Source: Enterococcus_D entomosocium
Lineage (GTDB): Bacteria; Bacillota; Bacilli; Lactobacillales; Enterococcaceae
NCBI RefSeq assembly: GCF_030441895.1
Contig: NZ_JARJAS010000031.1
DNA length: 28,252 bases
Direction: 5' to 3' (one strand)
The position numbers and the translations under genes were made by a program. The notes beneath the pieces were generated by a model. It was given only the letters and a program-made list of their open reading frames with translations. It was not told the origin of the DNA and made no database searches. This document shows, in pieces, positions 14,227 to 21,754 of the stretch (its first letter is position 1; each line of letters opens with the position of its first letter).

Positions 14227-16188
14227 CTATTGAATTTTCGATCTTAACAACCAGTTGATCTCTTTCTTCGGACTAACGCCGTAAATATCTTCATATTCGC
14301 CTGGGTTAAGCAAACGCATTTCTTCCTGTGTTAAATCTACTTTTATCTTTGCTCGCTTTGTACCATGAAAAAGCAAAGCTTCCCCTTGACGTTTTGAGGT
14401 AATGAACGATAATTCTTTTTTTGTGAGTTTAAGTTTCAACTCATTTGAAATACCTTGTGCTTCCGTTTCATCAAGTCCAAAGAATACTTTTGTAAAGCTA
14501 TTCCCAATAATTGCTTTACCGATATTATCAGGTGCTTTTAATACATCATCAATCTGTTGGGTTGATACGGTACAATCAGCATTGTATTTTCTAAAGCGTT
14601 TATATGCTTGGAAGAAAAAGTCAGCACTAATTTTATTCTTCAGTAAAAAGTGAAATTCATCTGCATAAACAGACGTTACAATTTGCGGATTGTTGGTTAT
14701 TTCTTCAAATAGATAACTAAAGCTGTTGAGGTATGCTAAATCTCTGATTCCTTCTTCGGTCTGTAAATCTCGCAAAGAGAAGCAAATTAACGGATTGTTT
14801 AAGTCAATATTTGTATGACCGTTAAATATCGTACGGCTTCCGATTGTAAAATCTTCTAATGAATAAATAAAATCTTCAATTCGCTTGTATCGTTTGGGAT
14901 CAGTTTCTTCTAATGCTTTCAATCGACTTTCTAAGTCTGAAAATGTTGGAAAATCGGTGTTTTCCATTTTTGACAAGTTTTTCTTCTCGTATAAAGTGGT
15001 ATAGCATTTTTTCGCTTCTATTTTAATAATGGATAATTGACTATCAGTCAAAGAATGATCTACCATTAGGAAATAAGGCGTTAAAATATTCATTCGTTTA
15101 CTGATTTCTTTATCAATATCATTGTCAGTCATTTCATAATCTTTATGCTTTATTTCAAGATTTTCTACAAGTTCGTCCTCTTCAAAATCGGATAACGATT
15201 CTTTTAAATCCACATCTGGTGTATTGCGTGAGTAGATTTGAAACGGATTGATACGAACATCTGACATAGACGAAAGATTGATTATTTCGCCCCCTAGAGA
15301 ACGTACACGCTCTGTTTGTTCATCTTCGGGATCAAATAAAACGATTCTGTGCCTTAATTCTGTTGAGTTATCAGAAAAAGCATATTTTTTTAAATAGTCT
15401 GACGTTAAGTAAGTGGTTTTTCCCCCACCTGATAGACCAAAAACAAATTTGTTACGATTAACTACTAATTTTCTATTTGTGTAATCAATACTAACAATAT
15501 TTTCAGTATCTTTATTGATTCCCTCGATAATCATATTTTTAGTAAATACACTTAATTCATTATCATCAAAAGGAAAAATACTGCTTGCACTGATTGAATT
15601 AGCGATTGTATAGGTGTATTCAGGTACTTCATTAGATTGTAACGGCAAGGCACTCCAATACGCCTTATCAATCATAGTATATGGAATCAAGGCTTTTACT
15701 CCACTTGCGATACAACGTGTTTCAAAATCTTCACACAATTTTTTTAGCTTATCTTCGGACTTACTTTTGATCAAAACATAGGTATATAAATAAAGATAAG
15801 AAGTGTTTTCGTCAACGGCTTGTTCTAACTGCGTTTGTGCAATTTTCATTTCACGTTCTAAACGGATAATCGTCAACGGATCATGCGAACGATCGATCTC
15901 TGCTTGCTTGTTCTTAATGGTTCTGTTGTAATAATCATTCAATGAGTTACCGTTTGCTTTAGTGTAGTAATGAGATATGGTTATATCTCCACTCATTTTA
16001 CGAATACGATTAAACCAATTTCCTCTTGGTTTATTATTGTATTTTGTAATGACATAGGGAACTGCGTATGAATCATCGATTAATAATTTGTCACGTTCTA
16101 TTGTAAAATTAAATGGTGCTAAATCAGATACAACGTCCGTATCAACTTCGGGTATCAAGACAATTTTCTCTTTTGGTATCTTCTCCAT
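14227..16188 (-). CDS. traE: TraE, VirB4-type transfer ATPase
   Basis: This 653-residue ATPase drives assembly of the channel and substrate transfer. The N-terminal VirB4 domain spans about 1-220. Walker A is GLSGGGKTTY (251-260), followed by RIVLFDPEDE (281-290). Walker B is SVYADEFHFLL (506-516), then the CTVSTQQIDDV stretch with the sensor Gln residues. The length equals TraE of pIP501. It starts 10 bases after traD and ends 13 before traF. It is the most conserved protein of the operon and intact. Confidence 0.96.
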   Translation of the reverse strand: MEKIPKEKIVLIPEVDTDVVSDLAPFNFTIERDKLLIDDSYAVPYVITKYNNKPRGNWFNRIRKMSGDITISHYYTKANGNSLNDYYNRTIKNKQAEIDRSHDPLTIIRLEREMKIAQTQLEQAVDENTSYLYLYTYVLIKSKSEDKLKKLCEDFETRCIASGVKALIPYTMIDKAYWSALPLQSNEVPEYTYTIANSISASSIFPFDDNELSVFTKNMIIEGINKDTENIVSIDYTNRKLVVNRNKFVFGLSGGGKTTYLTSDYLKKYAFSDNSTELRHRIVLFDPEDEQTERVRSLGGEIINLSSMSDVRINPFQIYSRNTPDVDLKESLSDFEEDELVENLEIKHKDYEMTDNDIDKEISKRMNILTPYFLMVDHSLTDSQLSIIKIEAKKCYTTLYEKKNLSKMENTDFPTFSDLESRLKALEETDPKRYKRIEDFIYSLEDFTIGSRTIFNGHTNIDLNNPLICFSLRDLQTEEGIRDLAYLNSFSYLFEEITNNPQIVTSVYADEFHFLLKNKISADFFFQAYKRFRKYNADCTVSTQQIDDVLKAPDNIGKAIIGNSFTKVFFGLDETEAQGISNELKLKLTKKELSFITSKRQGEALLFHGTKRAKIKVDLTQEEMRLLNPGEYEDIYGVSPKKEINWLLRSKIQ

Positions 16189-16198
16189 TTTAACGCTC

Positions 16199-16828
16199 CT
16201 AACTATTCAAAACCTTTTTCATCTCGCCAATCGTACAAATTTCAACCTGACAATCATATTTACTTAAAAATGCAATTAAAGCTGTTCTGATTGTTCTTGT
16301 CTTATCACGTAAAACTTGATAAGACAATTCCAAACTGTCGTAAGTTTCCTTTGAAATTGGTTCAGAATTAATTACAAAATGTTGTTTCTTTGAAGTTTCC
16401 ATGTTACTTGCTAAATTTCTATAATGATAATAGTAACTAGCCTTTAGTTGTAATAAAGCTTCGTTATGCCCTGGCATTTTGCGATAATTTTCTACTGTAT
16501 TCCCCCAGGCTTCTACAAAATCGTCAATTTCTACTGGTACATTCTTAGAAGTGATCTGCGGTTCATATAGAACGTTTTGAGATAGAAAGACACCAAAATC
16601 TTCGTTTAAACCTTCTTGCTCTGATACTGGCAAGGTATCAACGTTTAAGCCGTCAACTTTTAGCATGCTCACAAGGCTAAATTGCTTTTTTTCTGGCTGA
16701 TAAACGACAAAAAAATCTTTAAATACGCCTTGAAATCTTGAATTATCTTCCCAATAAATCATTTCTTTCATCGTATCGCTTTTTTTATTATCGTTACTTT
16801 TGGAACTTGTTTTTAGAAAATCAAACAA
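16199..16828 (-). CDS. traD: TraD, soluble transfer protein
   Basis: This 209-residue soluble protein is like TrsD/TraD of Gram-positive transfer systems and always precedes the VirB4 gene. It has no catalytic motif I can see; its layout recalls the N-terminal domain of VirB4-type proteins, suggesting it contacts TraE. The start is TTG at 16828, six bases after AGAGGTG. The gap to traC is 16 bases. Confidence 0.83.
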   Translation of the reverse strand: MFDFLKTSSKSNDNKKSDTMKEMIYWEDNSRFQGVFKDFFVVYQPEKKQFSLVSMLKVDGLNVDTLPVSEQEGLNEDFGVFLSQNVLYEPQITSKNVPVEIDDFVEAWGNTVENYRKMPGHNEALLQLKASYYYHYRNLASNMETSKKQHFVINSEPISKETYDSLELSYQVLRDKTRTIRTALIAFLSKYDCQVEICTIGEMKKVLNS

Positions 16829-16844
16829 TTAAATCACCTCTCTT

Positions 16845-17228
16845 TTACACTCGTTCTTTCGGCTTCTTATAATAGACTTTTGGTCTTTTAGAAAAGTCTT
16901 TTCTTTGCTTCATAAAATCAGATATAGAAATGTTAGGGCGGTCTGTAATTGGTTTAATCGTATAAAACGCCCATACACCACCAAATGACACCAAACCAAC
17001 AATGACATAGATAATTAAAGGAAAAACGGCTGTGCTACGGAAAATAAGAATTGCCAATAGCACGCTTATTAATGCCGTACCGATTGCTTTTGCTGATTGT
17101 TTTAAATCTAGCCCTAATATAACTGTATATCTGTCAGATACGTTAGACGGAAAAAACCAAGTCCGCCCTTTTTCAGTATCTGCATTTAACAAATCTAATA
17201 GGGCTTGTTTCACTTGATCGCTATTCAT
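16845..17228 (-). CDS. traC: TraC, VirB3/PrgI-like small membrane protein
   Basis: This 127-residue protein has two membrane spans (about 40-60 and 64-86) and a basic C-terminus (KQRKDFSKRPKVYYKKPKERV). It fits the PrgI/VirB3-like family, which links pilin-like subunits with VirB4. It lies between the pilin-like gene traB and traD, as in pIP501. ATG at 17228 follows AGGGAG. Confidence 0.85.
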   Translation of the reverse strand: MNSDQVKQALLDLLNADTEKGRTWFFPSNVSDRYTVILGLDLKQSAKAIGTALISVLLAILIFRSTAVFPLIIYVIVGLVSFGGVWAFYTIKPITDRPNISISDFMKQRKDFSKRPKVYYKKPKERV

Positions 17229-17246
17229 AACTAACTCCCTTCTCTA

Positions 17247-17579
17247 TTAAGCAAGTAAGCCATACGCCCAAGGTACTAACCAAACCAACGCCCCACCTAA
17301 TGCCGTAACAAGCAAAGCTGTTCCTAATGCTTTATACATGGTATTTTTTTCTTGTGGATCATCAATAGACGGCAAATATTTAATAACAATTTTTGCACAA
17401 GCAATCCCACCAACTACAACAATTAAGGCTGTTAAAACACCTTTTATAGTGTTACCTGCTTGAACTAATTTTGCTTGTGGATCAGTGGCTGCAAACACTG
17501 GATCAGTAATAAACAATGTACCCAACGCAACAACCGCACTTCCAAGCTTAAACTTTGTATCTTTGATAAATTTTTTCAT
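17247..17579 (-). CDS. traB: TraB, VirB2 pilin-like protein
   Basis: This 110-residue protein has a signal peptide (cut expected after DPVFA, near residue 32) and two hydrophobic spans (about 45-67 and 85-108), the VirB2/TrbC design. In Gram-positive systems it probably forms a membrane part of the channel and no pilus has been shown. I take the ATG at 17579, six bases after AGAGGTG; an in-frame GTG at 17588 forms part of that ribosome site. It comes just after traA. Confidence 0.85.
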   Translation of the reverse strand: MKKFIKDTKFKLGSAVVALGTLFITDPVFAATDPQAKLVQAGNTIKGVLTALIVVVGGIACAKIVIKYLPSIDDPQEKNTMYKALGTALLVTALGGALVWLVPWAYGLLA

Positions 17580-17602
17580 TTTATACACCTCTTGTTTTTA
17601 TT

Positions 17603-19588
17603 TTATCGCAAAGGAATATTCCTTTGTAATGATTGATTTTTTTTTGCTTTTGTTTGCTTAATCAATTTGTCTAGGTTTCGTTTTTTCTGTAGTTGGTTAC
17701 CACTCAACAAACGATTAATTGACTTCGCAAATTGGAACATTTTTACAGTCACTTCATTTTTTTCTGGTACGTCTTTATCCAATTCTTGGGATTGATCTTT
17801 ATTGGTATTTTCAATTTCTTTACTTAATTCTATCTTATCAGAATCAGGTAAATAAGCATTGCGATTAACAACCTTTTTCAGATTTTGTTTTGCTAATGGG
17901 CTTAGTTCATCAATATGTTTCATGCTATCTTGAACAAAAAATACACCTTGACAATCATTAGGAATTTTCACTGTCTGAATGTTAGTTAAGAAGCCTTTTG
18001 ATTGTTCCAACATGGAATTAATTTCCTCACTGCTGAATCTAGCAACTCCTTCGACTTTAGAAAAATCAGTTGTTTTGTAATAGTCAGTTTTTGCAAGTAG
18101 CATTTCGCCTTCTATGACTGAATCTATTGAAACATTTTTATCAAATTTTCTTTCAACTTCTGATTGAACATATTCTATCAATCCTTGTTTTATTACTATT
18201 AGTTTTTCTTTCTTGATTGATAAAATTTCTTTTCTTTCAGGGTTATTTTCTTTTGTTATACTATCTTCAACTTGTTTAATTTTTGAATCAAGATAACGGC
18301 TAGTCTGAAATGGTTTTTCTTTAAAAATCTTTTTACTTTCTTCTTTTTCTACGACTCTTTCATTGTAAATGACCTCTGCTAACTGATCTTTATTCAATAA
18401 CTGTTTTCTAAATATGGTTTCATTAACCATTGCTCTAACTTCGTGATTTGAAAATTTGTCAATATTCAAACTTGGGTAAGATTTTTTGAAGAATCTTTCT
18501 GCTTGTTTGTCTAAAATTTCATTTGCCTTTGTAAGCATATCTCGTTCACTACTAATTTTACTTAACATCAAACGTTGTTTTTGAATTTCCATTTTATTAT
18601 TAAAGATAAGTGAATTTTCCCATCGTTTTAATTCACCTATTCGTTTATCAATGTTTTCATCATTAATAAATAATTTCAATTCTTTTGAAAGATTTTTCAG
18701 TTCTCCTTTTTCTAAAGGTGAGAAAGTTTTTTCAAATTTTAAAGTGAAGTTTTGGTCTTGTTTTAACACTTTCTCTTGACTTTCAAGTTTATCAAGTTCG
18801 GCTAGAATATCATTGTAACTTTGAATCTCTAAATTTTTTCTTTTTAACTCACTTATAACTCCTTTTTCTTCTAATTTTTTTGAGTAAAAACCTTCATGAA
18901 TTGTTGGTAGTTCTTTTTTTCCAAGTTCCGCATGCGATTTTTCTGTAATTTGTTGATCGATATTTCTATCTTTTAAATATTGATTAACTTTGTCTGCCCA
19001 ATCTTTACGAATTTCAGAAACAAGAGATTTTCTATCCCAATCATTTGTTTTAATAGAAACCATTTTAATTTTACCATTTTCTAATAAAATCGGGTTTCCA
19101 TGTTCATCTAGTTTAGGTATCTTTTTTCGCTTGTTAAGAATATTTCCTTCACTATCTACTTCTCTCATTGTTAACATAATATGAGCATGGGGATTGTTTT
19201 CATCATCTCTATGAATAGCTACATCTGCAATCATTCCTTCACTGACAAAATTATCTTTAACAAATTCTTCTATCAGTGATCGTTGATCTGTATTATTTAA
19301 TTCAATTGGCAATGCTACATTTACTTCTCGGCAAAGTTGAGAATTCACCTGTTTTTCTGCTAATTCCATTTTGTTCCATAAAGTCTGTCTATCTAAAAAT
19401 TCATTAGGTACATAATCAGGCTTTAAAATAAAAGCTTCTGGTTTAACAGTTCTATGGTTGTATAGATTAGTTTTTTCATATAGTTCACTATACAATTTTT
19501 CACCGCTTCGATAAGAAGCCATTGCAATTAAACTTCTTTTTCCGCCTTCTCTTTTTGCTATTGTCATAGATAAATGGAAGATTGCCAA
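17603..19588 (-). CDS. traA: TraA, MOBQ relaxase
   Basis: This 661-residue relaxase nicks oriT and leads the DNA strand into the recipient. The N-terminal MobA/MobL domain has ASYRSGE with catalytic Tyr26 and the metal-binding HUH triad His126, His134 and His136 in HRDDENNPHAHIML. The C-terminal 400 residues are charged and helical. TraA of pIP501 uses Tyr26 and represses the tra promoter that overlaps oriT. I take the TTG at 19588, six bases after AGAGGTG, as start since this gives the MAIFH N-terminus of the family; a GTG at 19597 is possible. First gene of the operon. Confidence 0.95.
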   Translation of the reverse strand: MAIFHLSMTIAKREGGKRSLIAMASYRSGEKLYSELYEKTNLYNHRTVKPEAFILKPDYVPNEFLDRQTLWNKMELAEKQVNSQLCREVNVALPIELNNTDQRSLIEEFVKDNFVSEGMIADVAIHRDDENNPHAHIMLTMREVDSEGNILNKRKKIPKLDEHGNPILLENGKIKMVSIKTNDWDRKSLVSEIRKDWADKVNQYLKDRNIDQQITEKSHAELGKKELPTIHEGFYSKKLEEKGVISELKRKNLEIQSYNDILAELDKLESQEKVLKQDQNFTLKFEKTFSPLEKGELKNLSKELKLFINDENIDKRIGELKRWENSLIFNNKMEIQKQRLMLSKISSERDMLTKANEILDKQAERFFKKSYPSLNIDKFSNHEVRAMVNETIFRKQLLNKDQLAEVIYNERVVEKEESKKIFKEKPFQTSRYLDSKIKQVEDSITKENNPERKEILSIKKEKLIVIKQGLIEYVQSEVERKFDKNVSIDSVIEGEMLLAKTDYYKTTDFSKVEGVARFSSEEINSMLEQSKGFLTNIQTVKIPNDCQGVFFVQDSMKHIDELSPLAKQNLKKVVNRNAYLPDSDKIELSKEIENTNKDQSQELDKDVPEKNEVTVKMFQFAKSINRLLSGNQLQKKRNLDKLIKQTKAKKNQSLQRNIPLR

Positions 19589-19673
19589 TTGTATCACCTC
19601 TCTTTCTTTTCAAACATGAGCGTAGCGAATTTTAACAAACACGCTTGACGATAAAACGAAATGTAAATTAAGT

Positions 19674-19679
19674 TTTATA
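19674..19679 (-). promoter_or_regulatory. Probable -10 box of the tra promoter
   Basis: TATAAA on the minus strand lies next to the oriT inverted repeat, about 86 bases before traA. The -35 (around 19696-19702, no good match) would fall in the inverted repeat at 19688-19710, which fits the known repression of the pIP501 tra promoter by TraA bound at oriT. Confidence 0.45.
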
Positions 19680-19687
19680 GCACAATT

Positions 19688-19741
19688 ACCACTAAATGAA
19701 ATTTAGGGGTATAAGTGCGCCCTTAGTAAAATATCTAAGGG
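19688..19741 (+). other. oriT: Origin of transfer oriT with RSF1010-type nic region
   Basis: The plus strand holds TAAGTGCGCCCT (19712-19723), the nic-region motif shared by RSF1010 and pIP501, with cleavage expected after base 19723. Just before it is an inverted repeat (19688-19697 with 19701-19710, one mismatch, GAA loop), the TraA binding arm. Just after it, CCCTTAG (19720-19726) pairs with CTAAGGG (19735-19741). The strand so cut would enter the recipient from 19724 rightward, with the tra genes last. Confidence 0.93.
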
Positions 19742-19836
19742 AAACTTCTATAAATTAATTTTACCACTTATCAATAATAAAGTAAATATGTTTATCCTGA
19801 CATTTTTATTTTAATTTATTGATTTTACGCAAAAAA

Positions 19837-19842
19837 TATAAT
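19837..19842 (+). promoter_or_regulatory. Likely -10 box for the small plus-strand genes
   Basis: TATAAT lies about 38 bases before the first plus-strand gene. The -35 is weak: TTTATT-like bases are 16-17 bases upstream. Confidence 0.5.
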
Positions 19843-19879
19843 AAGATAGAAATATATATTAAATCAGGAGGGATATTAT

Positions 19880-20179
19880 ATGGAAAACGAGGATCAAAAT
19901 ATCAATACAGAAAGCAATCAATTAATTACAAAATCTAAACCAAAAAAAAGAAAGAAAAAAACTGTTTCTGATATTGAACTTCAAATCAAAGAATTACAAA
20001 AGAAAAAAGAAGAATTAATTCTAAAATCAAAAGCAGATATTGGTGATTTTGTACTTTCTACTCTTTCAAAAAATGATATTTCTATTGAATCTATTGAAGA
20101 AAACAAAGAATTATTCTATGACGAATTAGAAACTTTATTAAATGCGAATAGTCAAAATTTTTCTGAATTACTTAAATAG
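19880..20179 (+). CDS. Small lysine-rich coiled-coil protein next to oriT
   Basis: This 99-residue protein has a basic stretch (SKPKKRKKKTVSD, residues 19-31), a coiled coil (about 30-50, IELQIKELQKKKEEL) and an acidic C-terminal half. An AGGAGGG ribosome site precedes the ATG. I do not recognise a family. Its place, 157 bases past nic and divergent from traA, is where MOBQ plasmids often keep relaxosome accessory proteins, so DNA binding at oriT is a fair guess only. Confidence 0.75.
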   Translation: MENEDQNINTESNQLITKSKPKKRKKKTVSDIELQIKELQKKKEELILKSKADIGDFVLSTLSKNDISIESIEENKELFYDELETLLNANSQNFSELLK

Positions 20180-20181
20180 TT

Positions 20182-20439
20182 ATGGCAAATAATGATTTAA
20201 ATGACATCAACAAAAAAATAGAAAAACTAAAAATTCAAAAAAATATTTTGCGAGCGAATAGCGAGCAAAATATAAATAGAAAAAAAAGAACAAAGCGGTT
20301 GATCGAAAAAGGCGCTTTGTTAGAAAAATATTTTGAAATTGACTATTTAACAGTTGAAGAAACAGAAGAATTTTTGAAAATATTTTCTGAATATATTAAA
20401 GCAAATAAACCCCAAAAGTACCAAAAACAAGAAAAATAA
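20182..20439 (+). CDS. DUF3847-like small protein
   Basis: This 85-residue protein starts two bases after the previous stop without its own clear ribosome site, so it is probably translated by coupling. The stretch KKRTKRLIEKGALLEKYF resembles the RTHRLIERGAILE core of DUF3847 proteins, which are found beside mobilisation genes. The N-terminus is a short coiled coil. Its last codons lie inside a 21-bp terminator stem. Confidence 0.72.
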   Translation: MANNDLNDINKKIEKLKIQKNILRANSEQNINRKKRTKRLIEKGALLEKYFEIDYLTVEETEEFLKIFSEYIKANKPQKYQKQEK

Positions 20440-20461
20440 ATTTCTTGTTTTTGGTACTTTT
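20414..20461 (+). terminator. Strong two-way terminator between convergent genes
   Basis: A perfect 21-bp stem (20414-20434 with 20441-20461) with loop AATAAA overlaps the last codons of the plus-strand gene. It ends next to the stop of the minus-strand gene at 20462. The arms are A-rich then T-rich, so either direction gives a stem followed by T residues. Confidence 0.88.
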
Positions 20462-20767
20462 TCAAATGAAATTAATTGTTCTTAATGTTTGATTTTCCTT
20501 TTCTATTTGTTTAATAATTTCTATAACTGTCTCTTTATCTAAATCATACCAATCACCAAAAGCAATAATATCACCTGATATTTTCTTTTCAATAAAATCA
20601 ACTGTTAAACTTATTTCTTTCGTTGACATTGGCGAACGTGCTTCAATTTGATATAAATCAAAATTATATTTTTCATTATTATTTATTCCTCTCATTTCCG
20701 TTGCTGTTGCTTTTAAAACTCGTAAAGTATTTCCTTCAAACTTAATTTTTTTAATGTCAATATTCAT
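20462..20767 (-). CDS. Hypothetical protein of the leading region
   Basis: This 101-residue protein begins MNIDIKKIKFEGNTLRVLKATATEMRGINNNEKYNFD and ends with a helix rich in I, E and K. It has no signal peptide or span, and I recognise no family. GAAAGG stands before the ATG. It is the last of three minus-strand genes in the part of the plasmid that enters the recipient first. Confidence 0.75.
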   Translation of the reverse strand: MNIDIKKIKFEGNTLRVLKATATEMRGINNNEKYNFDLYQIEARSPMSTKEISLTVDFIEKKISGDIIAFGDWYDLDKETVIEIIKQIEKENQTLRTINFI

Positions 20768-20788
20768 TTAAATTTTCCTTTCTTTGTA

Positions 20789-20814
20789 ACTTGCAAACCC
20801 TATCGGGCTTGCAA
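20789..20814 (+). terminator. Hairpin with T-run on the plus strand, overlapping the end of the J-domain gene
   Basis: CTTGCAA (20789-20795) pairs with TTGCAAG (20808-20814), extended inside by CCC/GGG, and is followed by a T8 run on the plus strand. It contains the stop codon of the minus-strand J-domain gene and lies just before the ribosome site of the next gene. As an intrinsic terminator it would act on plus-strand transcripts, against the direction of these genes. Confidence 0.6.
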
Positions 20815-21297
20815 GTATTTTTTTTCTTCTTTTTCTTCTTTAATTTTTTGGCTTCCATACATTCCTCTTATTGTATTCATGTCATAATTTTTATGACTTC
20901 TTTTTTTGTAATCTTTAGGGGCTTTATACCAAGCATATTTTTTAGGTGAATATCGAAATTCTAGGGCTTTTATATCTTCTTTATATGGTTTTGTATTACC
21001 TGTTAGCCATATAAATGTTCCTACTACTTCGATTGCTACGCCGTCCATTTTTAGATTGAACAGTTTATTAATAATATCCTTAAACTGTTCGGGTGTTTCT
21101 GTTGTTTCTTTGGTGTAAGTTTCACCGTCTTTATTCTTATGAGTGTTTTTTAATTTTTCAAATAAATCATCATATTCATTATTAAGTTGTGCCATTTCTT
21201 CATCTGAACCGCCACAATCGGGGTGTAACTTCAAAGCTAACTTTTTGTAGGCTTTTTTCAATTCTTCCAATGTTTCAACGTTTTTAATGTATGTCAT
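20800..21297 (-). CDS. Plasmid J-domain (DnaJ-like) protein
   Basis: This 165-residue protein has a J domain at residues about 1-50: LEELKKAYKKLALKLHPDCGGSDEEMAQLN, with His-Pro-Asp at 25-27, the Hsp70-activating motif. The rest has no zinc-finger or G/F region; it includes a conserved-looking block (VAIEVVGTFIWLTGNTKPYKEDIKAL, then YSPKKYAWYKAPKDYKKRSHK). Such short J proteins are common on Gram-positive plasmids and phages; they presumably direct DnaK to a plasmid process. The C-terminal block is probably the target-binding part. The gene is in the leading region between two small genes. Confidence 0.88.
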   Translation of the reverse strand: MTYIKNVETLEELKKAYKKLALKLHPDCGGSDEEMAQLNNEYDDLFEKLKNTHKNKDGETYTKETTETPEQFKDIINKLFNLKMDGVAIEVVGTFIWLTGNTKPYKEDIKALEFRYSPKKYAWYKAPKDYKKRSHKNYDMNTIRGMYGSQKIKEEKEEKKYLQAR

Positions 21298-21326
21298 GAT
21301 TTTTCATCTCTTTCTTTTAATGTATG

Positions 21327-21350
21327 CCGTACCCGTCGAAACGGGTACGG
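21327..21350 (+). terminator. GC-rich hairpin with plus-strand T-run between two minus-strand genes
   Basis: A perfect 10-bp stem (CCGTACCCGT, 21327-21336, with 21341-21350) and a CGAA loop are followed by ATTTCTTTTTT on the plus strand. On the minus strand, where the flanking genes lie, no T-run follows. It may protect mRNA ends or stop transcription coming from the left. Confidence 0.65.
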
Positions 21351-21359
21351 ATTTCTTTT

Positions 21360-21677
21360 TTACATTTGTACAATTTTCAGGTTTTCAATTTCCCACTCGA
21401 ACCATTCAGAAAAATCTTGTTTAAAACCATTTATAGAATATTTTTCTTGTTCTTCTAATTCTTTACCGTTTTGTGGGTCTAGGTAGGTGGGTTTGTCTTT
21501 TGGTCTTGCATATACGCCTATCCATGTTGAAAAGTCGCCCTCAAAACTTCCGTCAATCACAAAACCTTGTTCTTTTAGTTCTTCTCTTACTTGTGCTTTT
21601 AGATATTGCTGTTCTTGTGTTCCGTAAAACCAATCATTTTTAAAATCTTCAAGTTGTAATTTTTTTGTTGTTTCCAT
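21360..21677 (-). CDS. Small acidic protein of the leading region
   Basis: This 105-residue protein starts METTKKLQLEDFKNDWFYG at the ATG at 21677, eight bases after GAGGA; an in-frame TTG at 21719 would add a lysine-rich tail without a ribosome site. It has 22 Asp/Glu against 13 Lys/Arg and is rich in Trp, Phe and Tyr (GDFSTWIGVYARP; FSEWFEWEIENL). I do not recognise the family. A small acidic aromatic protein near the entry end of the transferred strand recalls DNA-mimic antirestriction proteins, but there is no ArdA signature, so this stays a guess. It is the first gene downstream of the large dyad. Confidence 0.75.
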   Translation of the reverse strand: METTKKLQLEDFKNDWFYGTQEQQYLKAQVREELKEQGFVIDGSFEGDFSTWIGVYARPKDKPTYLDPQNGKELEEQEKYSINGFKQDFSEWFEWEIENLKIVQM

Positions 21678-21754
21678 TTTCTTTTCCTCTTTTCTTTTTG
21701 TTTTTTGGCTTTTTGACAACCATTTTTGTTAGGCGTTTGAAGAAGTGAAGCTGT

